This document shows, piece by piece, positions 7,186-13,970 of a stretch of DNA of 19,048 bases (positions within the stretch are counted from its first letter, which is position 1; every line of letters begins with the position of its first letter). The DNA is from CAYXVF01 sp964468125 (GTDB lineage: Bacteria; Myxococcota; XYA12-FULL-58-9; CAYXVF01), in NCBI GenBank assembly GCA_964468125.1, contig CAYXVF010000113.1, positions 1-19,048 of the forward strand. Direction: 5' to 3'. Position numbers and translations under genes: made by a program. The notes under the pieces were generated by a model. It worked only from the letters and a program-made list of their open reading frames with translations. It did not search any database and was not told the origin of the DNA.

Positions 7186-8261
7186 GACTCGCGGAGCAGG
7201 GCCTCGATCTTGGGTCGCATCGCGCCGACTCCCCAGGCGCCGACGTGCATCTCGCGAATGACGCCGGCCCGGTCCACGAGGAACATCGTGGGAAGGGTGT
7301 CGACGTGCATCCGTCGCTGGAGCCGCTCATCGTCTACGTACACCGGGAAGCTCAAGCCGTACTCTTCGAGAAACGCGCGCACCCCTTCCGGATCCTCGGG
7401 TTCGACGTTCACTGAAAGGAGCACAAAGTCTTCCGCGTCGAGCTCGTCGTGCAGCGACTGGAGCGTTGGGAGCGTTTGGCGACACGGGCCGCACCAGGTC
7501 GCCCAGAAATCCACGAGGACCACTTTTCCCCGCAGAGACTCAGTGTCCAGGCCAGGGCCGCTCAGGGAAGAAAGGCGTGTCTTTGGGAGCTCATCGCCGC
7601 TACCCACCGGTCGGATCGATTCCCAATTGTAGCGCACGTAGGCGGCGTTGCTCGAAAGGGAGCCTAGGAGCAGGAGCGCCGCGGTGCCGAGCGCCACCGG
7701 CGCAGCCCAGCGGGGGGGCGCAGACGCTTCGGCGACCCCGGTCACGTGCCGATAGGCGAGGAACACAAAGAGCGCCACGGGTGCGATCTCGATCGCGAGC
7801 GCTCCGAGCTCCCAGAGGTCACCGCGGGAGGCGAGGGCGCGCACCGGATGGTGCGGCATCAAGGGATGGTCGAGCCCGGCGCGTGCGAGGAGGACGGAGA
7901 GGGCGAGCCAGACGGTGTGTGGAACCCAGGCGAGCGTGACGAGTCCCGCGCCCACCTCCATGTCCAGTGTCTTTGCGCGCCCCCGGGTGGCGTAGTGGAG
8001 AGCGACGCCGGCCCCAAATACCGCGACCGCAGGCCCGACGGCGTAGCGAATGAAGGTCGAGGCGGCGGCGAGAGGGGCGTCCGTGAGCCGCATGCCGAGG
8101 ACCGCGACCGCGTCCGGGCGCTCGACCAGCATTTCGAGGGCGAGGAGCGGGAAGATCCAGTTGAAACCGCCCCCGCGGGCCAAGACGGCATCAAAAGCAC
8201 TGCGGGGCGCAAAGAGAACCCGGAGCATCGCGCGCACCATGGACGGTTTGGCTTCGGCCAT
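7182..8261 (-). CDS. YIP1-like membrane domain fused to a TlpA/ResA-type thioredoxin
   Basis: A 359-residue two-part protein. Residues 1-205 resemble the YIP1 membrane family: the opening VRAMLRVLFAPRSAFDAVLARGGGFNWIFPLLAL is typical, followed by about five hydrophobic helices (near 64-90, 103-126, 150-172 and 186-203, plus the first). Residues 225-359 form a TlpA/ResA/AhpC-like thioredoxin domain with LRGKVVLVDFWATWCGPCRQ (Cys257 and Cys260), SVNVEPEDPEGVRAFLEEYGLSFPVYVD and the cis-Pro motif TLPT (322-325). The layout suggests a membrane-anchored thiol-disulfide oxidoreductase facing the periplasm, perhaps serving cytochrome or cell-envelope protein maturation. The fusion is unusual. A GGAG sequence lies 11 nt before the ATG. 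It starts 39 nt after the bilin reductase stop codon on the same strand, so the two are likely one transcript. Confidence 0.85.
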   Translation of the reverse strand: MAEAKPSMVRAMLRVLFAPRSAFDAVLARGGGFNWIFPLLALEMLVERPDAVAVLGMRLTDAPLAAASTFIRYAVGPAVAVFGAGVALHYATRGRAKTLDMEVGAGLVTLAWVPHTVWLALSVLLARAGLDHPLMPHHPVRALASRGDLWELGALAIEIAPVALFVFLAYRHVTGVAEASAPPRWAAPVALGTAALLLLGSLSSNAAYVRYNWESIRPVGSGDELPKTRLSSLSGPGLDTESLRGKVVLVDFWATWCGPCRQTLPTLQSLHDELDAEDFVLLSVNVEPEDPEGVRAFLEEYGLSFPVYVDDERLQRRMHVDTLPTMFLVDRAGVIREMHVGAWGVGAMRPKIEALLRES

Positions 8262-8300
8262 GCGGAAACGGTCTCCGGACCGACCGCGACGTTACAGGGT

Positions 8301-9083
8301 CTAACTCGCGACGGCCGCGGACTCGGCCTGGAGCAAGTCTCCCTCGACGTTCTCGAACGGCCAGAGAAACTCATTCACGTAGCGCAGACCCCGTGCCTCT
8401 CCCAGGGCGCGTTGGAGAACCTTGGTCCCGCCGACGTTGCGTCGTTTGTGCTGCGAGTAAGAGACCTGCCGGTCGGTCAACGCGCGCTTCAGCTGCGCGT
8501 GGCTCGGTGCTGCGGTGGACGCGCGGAGGAAGCCGTCGACAAAAGCTCTCACCATGTCGAGGTAGAGTGTCTCCTCGTCCGTGCTCTGCGGTTGGACGAT
8601 CGCCGCGACGCCGCTCTGAAACACCTCTCCCCATTCGGGCAAAGGACGGTGCTTCTCGAACACCTCCGGGTCGTAGGCTTTGCGCAGCTTCTCCAGGCTT
8701 TGCGGCAGAGCCTCCTCCCGCGTGGGGTAGAGGTGCAAGACGGCAAGTGTCACCTTCTTGGGGGTCGCGTTGACGTCGATGCCCAGCATCGGGAGGGCTC
8801 GGTCGAGCTCCGGGAACACCATCGCGTGCAGGTAGGCGAAGGCGGGACCGATGCGGCTGACCTCGAGGTGCACCTTGCGAGCGACGCGCGAGGCGAAATG
8901 GAGCACCCAGGACTCCATGCCGGGTTCGGCCAAACGATATTCGTGGCGACCGAGGTCCGGCTCGAAGCCTAGGCCGTCGGGAGGCGGCAGGCTCTCGATC
9001 GCGTCGAGCAATCGGAAGCGCTGCTCGAGGAATTCGGCGGTCTCCAGAATCAGCGGATGGTAGCCCTCGGCGGGTCTCGGCAT
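8301..9083 (-). CDS. Ferredoxin-dependent bilin reductase homologue (PcyA/HY2 family)
   Basis: A 260-residue protein that aligns, from memory of Synechocystis PcyA (248 aa), with no large gaps. RKVHLEVSRIGPAFAYLHAMVFP matches PcyA 71-93, LPMLGIDV matches 99-106, and LPEWGEVF matches 151-158. HKRRNVGGTKVLQRALGE and RYVNEFLW match its C-terminus. The PcyA catalytic residues Glu76, His88 and Asp105 correspond to Glu74, His86 and Asp103 here, and Asn219 to Asn216; PcyA Asp220 is replaced by Val217. Family members reduce biliverdin (from heme oxygenase) to phytobilins using ferredoxin electrons, in the cytoplasm. The product cannot be told from sequence; loss of the Asp220 equivalent may change which double bond is reduced. 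ATG at 9083 has a GAGGGA site 4 nt upstream; an in-frame GTG at 9110 is less likely. No heme oxygenase, phytochrome or ferredoxin is in the window. Confidence 0.83.
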   Translation of the reverse strand: MPRPAEGYHPLILETAEFLEQRFRLLDAIESLPPPDGLGFEPDLGRHEYRLAEPGMESWVLHFASRVARKVHLEVSRIGPAFAYLHAMVFPELDRALPMLGIDVNATPKKVTLAVLHLYPTREEALPQSLEKLRKAYDPEVFEKHRPLPEWGEVFQSGVAAIVQPQSTDEETLYLDMVRAFVDGFLRASTAAPSHAQLKRALTDRQVSYSQHKRRNVGGTKVLQRALGEARGLRYVNEFLWPFENVEGDLLQAESAAVAS

Positions 9084-9144
9084 GACGTCCCTCGGTAAGA
9101 GACACGTCACGCCGAGGCCGGGACCTTAGCGCTTTTCGCGCCGC

Positions 9145-9633
9145 TCAGAGCGCCGAGAGGGCGCGGTCGGACGGGACGCATCGCCCAGCTTCCGCACGGG
9201 CCTTGGAGCTTTCCTTCAGGCGCGGGTGCTGCGATGCGAGCACCGCACCGGCTCCGTGCTCGAGGTAGACCGCGTCGTCCGCGGGGTAGTAGCAGCCTGC
9301 GAGGACGTCCTGCCCGGACTTGCCTTTGCTGCGAACCTTCCTCGCCCGCGCCTCGCTGACCACCTTGAAGGGTACGAACGCTCTTCCGGCCGCGTCCGCG
9401 CGGCGCGCGAGGGTTTGCACGTTGCGCTTGGGCGGACTCACCCGCGCCCGGCTGAACATGAAGCGGCGCTCGAACTGCTGGTTCATCGGCTGGACCACCT
9501 CTGCTCGCACGCGCTGAACGGTACGCGAGGTTGGCCTCTTAGTGCGCTGCTTCTTCAGCGCCGGAAGCTCTCCGGCGAGCGCGGTGGACGCAGCGAGCAG
9601 ACCCGCCGCAAGGATCAGGATGCTTGAACGCAT
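9145..9633 (-). CDS. Small secreted basic protein (unassigned)
   Basis: A 162-residue protein with a clean signal peptide (MRSSILILAAGLLAASTALA, cleavage expected after Ala20) and no further membrane segment. The mature part is strongly basic, with Lys/Arg-rich runs (LKKQRTKRPTSRTVQRVR and ARARKVRSKGKSG). It has only two cysteines (AGCYY and GRCVP), which could form one disulfide outside the cytoplasm. No family is recognised. The ATG has a strong GAGGAG site 7 nt upstream. The start overlaps the end of the DUF2306 gene by 19 nt, indicating translational coupling, and 61 nt separate its stop from the bilin reductase start, so it probably belongs to the same transcript. Confidence 0.72.
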   Translation of the reverse strand: MRSSILILAAGLLAASTALAGELPALKKQRTKRPTSRTVQRVRAEVVQPMNQQFERRFMFSRARVSPPKRNVQTLARRADAAGRAFVPFKVVSEARARKVRSKGKSGQDVLAGCYYPADDAVYLEHGAGAVLASQHPRLKESSKARAEAGRCVPSDRALSAL

Positions 9634-10286
9634 GAATGACTCCTCGTCGATGTGGGGGCCACAACGGGCTCCCGGGTTTTGTGAGACCAGACAATCGCGA
9701 GCTCCACGAGCGCTGCGTTACCGAGCACACTGACCCAGAGCGAGGTGACGTAGAGGTCCTCGTAGGCCATTGGAGTGAGTTGGAGGAACACGTGGGCGAC
9801 GCGAAAGGTGATGGCCGAAGCGAGCTGTGCGTAAGCGCGCAACATCCACTCCTGATGCGCGCGCAATCGCCTTTGAGTGGCACGCTGAGCTCCGAGAAGA
9901 ACACAACCAGCAGCAAAGACACCGGAGAGAAAGAAGCCGGAGCCCGCGGCAACACCGCCCTTGGCGAAGAAGGCGAGGTAGGTGCCCGTGGGCACCATGC
10001 CGAGAAGGAGAACGCTGGCGTAGAGGCGGCCGAGGCGAGGGTGAAGCTTGGGCCAGCGGCGCAAAGCTCGGCGTGAGAGCAGGAACGCCCCGGTGGGAAG
10101 CGCGAAGACCCCGCAGGCCACGTGCAGAGTCAGGGCGCCGCGCCACAGGGCGCGCGCTGTGAGCTCGGGTCGTTCGAGGAGGAAGGGGTGCTCGCCGCCG
10201 GGGACGAGATACGGGAGACTACTCGCGACCACGAGGGCCGTCCCGACGACGAGCACGCTCCAGCAGGCGATCCGCAAACCGTTCAT
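9615..10286 (-). CDS. DUF2306-like integral membrane protein
   Basis: A 223-residue membrane protein with about six hydrophobic helices (near residues 7-29, 50-71, 84-108, 114-133, 146-168 and 178-200). The pattern fits DUF2306: LTLHVACGVFALPTGAFL, then a loop with LHPRLGRLYA, and later RAHQEWMLRAYAQLASAITFRV. Conserved His residues in these helices and loops are characteristic of the family, whose function is not established. The last 19 nt overlap the next gene. It appears to be the first gene of the group that includes the bilin reductase and lies 78 nt downstream of the terminator of the upstream sigma factor gene. No convincing ribosome binding site precedes the ATG at 10286. Confidence 0.75.
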   Translation of the reverse strand: MNGLRIACWSVLVVGTALVVASSLPYLVPGGEHPFLLERPELTARALWRGALTLHVACGVFALPTGAFLLSRRALRRWPKLHPRLGRLYASVLLLGMVPTGTYLAFFAKGGVAAGSGFFLSGVFAAGCVLLGAQRATQRRLRAHQEWMLRAYAQLASAITFRVAHVFLQLTPMAYEDLYVTSLWVSVLGNAALVELAIVWSHKTREPVVAPTSTRSHSCVQAS

Positions 10287-10320
10287 GGTCTGAGCATGAC
10301 GGAGGGCGTGGTTTCCCCGG

Positions 10321-10366
10321 GTAAAGGATCCGTAAAGCAGGCTCAGGACCGTAAAGGGCGCGTAAA
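10321..10366 (-). promoter_or_regulatory. Four TTTAC direct repeats upstream of the DUF2306-bilin reductase group
   Basis: On the minus strand TTTACG occurs three times and TTTACC once. In plus coordinates the GTAAA copies start at 10321, 10332, 10351 and 10362. Start-to-start distances are 11, 19 and 11 nt, giving two closely spaced pairs. Direct repeats about one helical turn apart are typical of sites for winged-helix response regulators of the OmpR/PhoB type. The outermost copy shares its bases with the T tract of the sigma factor terminator, so part of the pattern may be coincidental. No regulator gene is nearby. Confidence 0.35.
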
Positions 10367-10399
10367 AAAAACCCGGGCCACACGTGTAGGTGACCCGGG
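10364..10399 (-). terminator. Intrinsic terminator after the first sigma factor gene
   Basis: In the minus-strand transcript a stem of CCCGGGTCAC with GTGGCCCGGG (ten pairs, one G-U) encloses an 8-nt loop and is followed directly by eight T residues. It lies 25 nt beyond the stop codon of the sigma factor gene at 10425, so it should end that transcript cleanly before the DUF2306 gene. Confidence 0.9.
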
Positions 10400-10424
10400 G
10401 CGCGACGCTACTAGCGCGCGGCTG

Positions 10425-11300
10425 TCAGCTTGCGACGCGTTCGGCGAGGATCGCTTTGGGCACCGCCGAGCGCAGCTTCCCTATGAGCTTGCTCTCGATC
10501 TGCCGCGCACGCTCGCGCGTCACCCCAAAGCGCTCGCCAACCTCGGCGAGGGTCTCAGGCTCATCGGCCAAGAGACGATTCTCGAGAATGTAGCTCTCAC
10601 GCTCGTTCAGCGATTCCTTCGTGTCGTCGAGCACGCCGGCGAGAAGCTCGCGTTCTTCCCGCGCCTGAAGGTGTCGCTCGGCGTTGTCCTCTACCGACTC
10701 GAGCATGTCGACGTAGGTCGTCTCACCTTCGTCGCCCATCGGAGCGTCGAGGGAGAAATCGCGCGCCGCCAGACGCATCTCCATCTCGGAGATGTCCGCT
10801 TGGCTCACGTTCAGTCGTTCGGCGAGGACCGCGGTCGTGTCCACGTCTTCCGTGCGGCCGTTCAGCTCTCGCTCGAGTCTCGAACGCTCGCTCTTCAGTC
10901 GACGGAAGAGGCGACGCTTCGAATGTCCGCTGCCGAGCTTCACGAGCGAGAAATTGCGGAGCACGAAGGTCTGAATGTGGCTGCGGATCCACCAGACGGC
11001 GTAGGAAATCAGTCGGTAGCCCTTCTCTGGGTCGAATTTCTTCACCGCGGTCATCAGGCCAATGTTGCCTTCCTGGACCAGATCCAGGAGCTTGTAGCCG
11101 TAGCGCTTGTACTCGTGGGCGATCTTCACGACGAAACGGAGATTCGAGGTCACGAGCTGGTGCGCTGCGGCCACGTCACCCTCATCGCGAAAACGGCGGG
11201 CGAGCTGCACTTCTTCGTCTCGAGACAGGAGCGGGATGCGGTTGATCTCCGCGATGTAGGTCTCGAGGCCCCCTTCTTTCAATGCCAACGCAGTGGTCAT
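10425..11300 (-). CDS. RpoH-like (sigma-32 family) RNA polymerase sigma factor, divergent copy
   Basis: A 291-residue sigma-70-family factor without region 1.1, of the RpoH/sigma-32 class by length and layout. Region 1.2 (ETYIAEINRIPLLSRDEEVQLARRF) is followed by region 2 with NLRFVVKIAHEYKRYG, LLDLVQEGNIGLMTAVKKFDP and the RLISYAVWWIR motif (96-106) that contacts the -10 element. Region 3 follows, then region 4 with the helix-turn-helix LAEVGERFGVTRERARQIESKLIGKLR (251-277). The segment equivalent to the RpoH box (QRKLFF) reads SKRRLFRRLK here, so it differs from classical RpoH. ATG at 11300 is chosen over the TTG at 11318 because GGAG lies 7 nt before it. A long leader (about 110 nt or more) and a strong terminator mark it as a single-gene transcript. 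Confidence 0.92.
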   Translation of the reverse strand: MTTALALKEGGLETYIAEINRIPLLSRDEEVQLARRFRDEGDVAAAHQLVTSNLRFVVKIAHEYKRYGYKLLDLVQEGNIGLMTAVKKFDPEKGYRLISYAVWWIRSHIQTFVLRNFSLVKLGSGHSKRRLFRRLKSERSRLERELNGRTEDVDTTAVLAERLNVSQADISEMEMRLAARDFSLDAPMGDEGETTYVDMLESVEDNAERHLQAREERELLAGVLDDTKESLNERESYILENRLLADEPETLAEVGERFGVTRERARQIESKLIGKLRSAVPKAILAERVAS

Positions 11301-11413
11301 ATTCAGGCTCCTGCTCAAAAACGCCGTGTCGCGTCAAGCGTGCTGTCGCGTATCCCACGGCGGCCGTTACAACTGTAAGTGCCCGTTTTCGCTCCCAAAC
11401 TTTCTCCGGTTGG

Positions 11414-11441
11414 AAGCTAGGGGCGGCGACCGGTCTGTCAA
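11414..11441 (-). promoter_or_regulatory. Candidate housekeeping promoter for the first sigma factor gene
   Basis: On the minus strand a perfect -35 TTGACA (11436-11441) is followed after 16 nt by TAGCTT (11414-11419), a partial -10 match (3 of 6). This would give a leader of roughly 105 nt before the ATG at 11300. The -35 is strong but the -10 is poor, so another sigma factor or an activator could be involved. Confidence 0.35.
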
Positions 11442-11542
11442 CGCTCCATCGGACATTTTGAGAGTCCTCTAACTGCCGATTCCGTTACAGGGCGAACCGG
11501 GGGCCGCACTCGCTCTATTCCCGGGTCATTTCGAGCGCGCCT

Positions 11543-12988
11543 TTAGAGCAAAGGGGAGGCGAGCTGCGCCATGGCCTCGCTCACGGCGCGCAAGCCGCGC
11601 GACTCTGGATAGTCCGAGGCTTCCACGCGTTTCGCGTGGCCCAGTGTCTCGACAAATGAGTCTTCGAGGTCTGCGGCAAAGCACGCGTCCCGGACGAAGA
11701 GACTCGCCTCAAAGTTCAATCGGAAGCTGCGATTGTCGAGATTCGCGCTGCCCACGAAAGCGAGGTTGCCGTCCACGACCATCGCCTTTCCGTGGAGCAT
11801 CTGCCGTTGATACTCCCAGATTTCGACCCCCGAGCTCAGGAGCGAGTGATAGTAGGAGCGGCTCGCCCATTGCACGATGCGGTGGTCGAGTACGCCTGGC
11901 AGGATCAAGGTCACGCTCACCCCACGCACACGAAGCGTCCGCAGGGTCATCAATATCGTTTTGTCCGGTACGAAGTACGGGGTCATCAAGATGACCCGCT
12001 CCTTCGCCGTGTTCAATGCAATGAAGAATGCGTCGAGGGTCTCCTGACTTTCAGTGTCGGGTCCGCTCGCGACGACATTGCACAGGGCATCGCCGGGGCG
12101 CTCTTCCTGGACGCCGAAGTGTTCCTCATCGGCGATTGAAGCCCCACCGCTCGCGAAGTACCAGTCGTCGGCGAAAACCTCTTGGATTTGGTCGACCACC
12201 GGACCCTCGACGCGCACCATGAAATCCCGCCAGCCGTCGCTCGCGTATTCGTCTCCGATGTTGATGCCGCCGATGAATCCGATCTGACCATCGACGACGA
12301 CGATCTTTCGGTGGTGGCGGAAGTTTACGGACCAGCGTCCATGCAGGAGGCGGTTGGGCAAGAAGGCATGACACTGAGCGCCGGCGATACGCAATGGCTC
12401 GAGAAAACGGCGGTCGACGGACGCGCTCCCGAGGTCATCGTGAATCGTACGTACGGAGACGCCGCGCGCGGCGGCGGCGGCGAGCGCGTCGCGAAAGCGC
12501 GTGCCCCAGTTGTCTTTGCGCCAGATGTAGAAGGAGAAATGAACGTGACCGCGGGCGTTTTCGATCGCCTCGATCATCGATGGGTATGCCTCCTCGCCGT
12601 CCACCAGCAGCTTCACCGCATTGCCCGCCGTCGGGGGAAAGACGCCGTAGTCGTTCGCACGCAGGGCCTCGGGAAAGTCGACCGGCTCTTCGATGTCGAG
12701 CTGGTCCCGGAGCTCGGCGAGCACACGCTTCATTTGTTTCTGGGAGCGCTTGCGCCACTTGCGCTTGCGGCGCAGGTGATTGAAGCCGACGAGCCACCAC
12801 AGGAGCAGTCCGACCCAGGAGAGGGAGAACACGGCGAGGATCCAAGCGAGCGCAGCCACCGGCCTCCCGCGGCGTTGCACCAAGATGAAGGGGACGGTCG
12901 CGAGCGCTATGACGTCGCTGAGCCAAACCGCGTAGGTATACAGCTCGAGCCCGTCCATGCCCTCGATCACCGAGGCGAGCGTGTCCAT
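11543..12988 (-). CDS. cls: Cardiolipin synthase (phospholipase D superfamily)
   Basis: A 481-residue membrane enzyme that condenses two phosphatidylglycerol molecules into cardiolipin. Two membrane helices are near residues 20-36 and 45-68, the second followed by a very basic stretch (LRRKRKWRKRSQKQMKR) that should face the cytoplasm. Two HKD motifs of the phospholipase D superfamily are complete: His226-x-Lys228-x4-Asp233 (HRKIVVVD) with GFIGGINIGDEY after it, and His399-x-Lys401-x4-Asp406 (HGKAMVVD) with FVGSANLDNRS after it. The length and both motifs fit the ClsA type, so it looks intact. The start at 12988 gives a complete N-terminal helix. It lies 46 nt downstream of the gene ending at 13035 on the same strand and may be part of that transcript. 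No clear terminator follows it. Confidence 0.94.
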   Translation of the reverse strand: MDTLASVIEGMDGLELYTYAVWLSDVIALATVPFILVQRRGRPVAALAWILAVFSLSWVGLLLWWLVGFNHLRRKRKWRKRSQKQMKRVLAELRDQLDIEEPVDFPEALRANDYGVFPPTAGNAVKLLVDGEEAYPSMIEAIENARGHVHFSFYIWRKDNWGTRFRDALAAAAARGVSVRTIHDDLGSASVDRRFLEPLRIAGAQCHAFLPNRLLHGRWSVNFRHHRKIVVVDGQIGFIGGINIGDEYASDGWRDFMVRVEGPVVDQIQEVFADDWYFASGGASIADEEHFGVQEERPGDALCNVVASGPDTESQETLDAFFIALNTAKERVILMTPYFVPDKTILMTLRTLRVRGVSVTLILPGVLDHRIVQWASRSYYHSLLSSGVEIWEYQRQMLHGKAMVVDGNLAFVGSANLDNRSFRLNFEASLFVRDACFAADLEDSFVETLGHAKRVEASDYPESRGLRAVSEAMAQLASPLL

Positions 12989-13034
12989 CGCCCGACTTTA
13001 ACCGAGTCCCTCAGGCCCAAACTAGCGCGGGTCC

Positions 13035-13850
13035 TCAGTCGTTGATCCCATGCGCCGGGGAGAGGCCCACCTCTTTTTTGAGGCGGGCTTCACGGAGCTT
13101 CGGACCGCCGACGATCGACTTGATGCCGGTCCAAAGGCTCGCGTAGCCGACCTGCAGCACTTCGTCGCCGTTCTCGAAGCGCATCAGGCCACGGTACCAA
13201 TGGTTGAGCTCGCTGACCCGGTGCTGAAAGCGTAGGTCTTCGGCGGTTTTCTCGAACATCGTGTCCTTCACCGAGCCGCGGAAGACGAAGCTCTGCTCGT
13301 CGAAGCGGGCCGAGGGCTCGATGTAGATTTGCTTGCGATAGCGCTCGTCCACTGCACGAGCGATCCGCAGGTGTATGTCGCTCGGCTTGTTCCCGTCGTA
13401 GAGGGGAGAGGGGTAGACGTTGTCGAAGTAGAGGGCGATGTTGCCGAGGCTCGAAAGCACGCAGGCGCAGCTCGTGATCCAGAGCTTTCCAAAGGGCGCT
13501 ACGTGCGACATCAGGTACGTTCGCCCCATCATGTCGTTCAGGCGGCGCGTGAGTCCGGCGCGCCGGTCGTTGACGTGCACGCAGCTCAAGCCCAAATGCA
13601 GCACGTGGTCCAGGCCCTCGACGTCGAGGAGGATGCCAGAACAGAAACCCGCCATCGATCCGTCTTCGCGCCGGGCGATGGTGATCACACATCGGGCGAG
13701 TTCTTCTCGCTCACCGGTGAGCGCCTGGTAGATGGGGACTTCTTCGAATGAATTGGCCGCGACCTCTCGCATCTCTTTGACCAAGGTCGCGAGCTCGTTG
13801 TCGCTCATGGTCCGGCCAGGACGTTCCAGGTAGGTCAGGGTATATGCCAT
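13035..13850 (-). CDS. Unassigned protein with a possible GNAT-like acetyltransferase core
   Basis: A 271-residue protein with no signal peptide or obvious membrane helix. The first half shows a weak GNAT-like pattern: a beta stretch RCVITIARREDGSMAGFCSGILL, then GLSCVHVNDRRAGLTRRLNDMMGRTYL, where 'V-x-x-x-x-R-x-x-G-L-x-x-x-L' resembles the acetyl-CoA-binding motif A. The second half (LWITSCACVLSSLGNIALYFDNVYPSP onward) is not recognisable; a GNAT role is a guess. ATG at 13850 is preferred because GGAG lies 9 nt before it. The frame continues to a GTG at 13916, but the extra residues look non-conserved and lie over the gap to the CapA gene. It is 117 nt downstream of the CapA-like gene and 46 nt upstream of cls, all on the same strand. 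Confidence 0.65.
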   Translation of the reverse strand: MAYTLTYLERPGRTMSDNELATLVKEMREVAANSFEEVPIYQALTGEREELARCVITIARREDGSMAGFCSGILLDVEGLDHVLHLGLSCVHVNDRRAGLTRRLNDMMGRTYLMSHVAPFGKLWITSCACVLSSLGNIALYFDNVYPSPLYDGNKPSDIHLRIARAVDERYRKQIYIEPSARFDEQSFVFRGSVKDTMFEKTAEDLRFQHRVSELNHWYRGLMRFENGDEVLQVGYASLWTGIKSIVGGPKLREARLKKEVGLSPAHGIND

Positions 13851-13956
13851 CTCTACAGACTCCACTCGCGCGGGTTGCGGGAGAGTTACGTGGCGACCGT
13901 GCCAGGTGGGTGTCACGTCGGCGCCGAAAAGGCAACTTTCGACGATGGCGATCCCG

Positions 13957-13970
13957 TGACGTACGCGTCA
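13957..13970. promoter_or_regulatory. Dyad overlapping the end of the CapA-like gene
   Basis: TGACG and CGTCA arms flank TACG, making a short perfect inverted repeat that overlaps the CapA-like stop codon and lies 107 nt upstream of the next gene start at 13850. It could be an operator for that gene or chance. No promoter hexamers are clearly linked to it. Confidence 0.25.

Noticed and set aside
7746..8972. Plus-strand ORF (408 codons) across the YIP1-TlpA and bilin reductase genes
   Set aside because: It is antisense to two genes with strong family motifs and spans their intergenic gap, so it is a shadow frame.
8301..9083. Apparent loss of the catalytic Asp in the bilin reductase
   Set aside because: I first matched PcyA Asp105 to the His in AVLHLYP. 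Counting the PcyA sequence shows that Asp105 lies in FGCDIV, which aligns with LGIDVN here, so the residue is kept.
10425..11300. Primary sigma factor (RpoD) for the first sigma gene
   Set aside because: At 291 residues it lacks region 1.1 and the long non-conserved insert of RpoD, and its layout is that of the RpoH class.
10122..11378. Plus-strand ORF (418 codons) opposite the first sigma factor and the DUF2306 gene
   Set aside because: It covers a clear sigma factor, its terminator and part of a membrane protein gene on the other strand. No domain or ribosome binding site supports it.
12182..13045. Plus-strand ORF (287 codons) opposite the cardiolipin synthase gene
   Set aside because: The HKD motifs on the minus strand decide the coding frame; this is a shadow.
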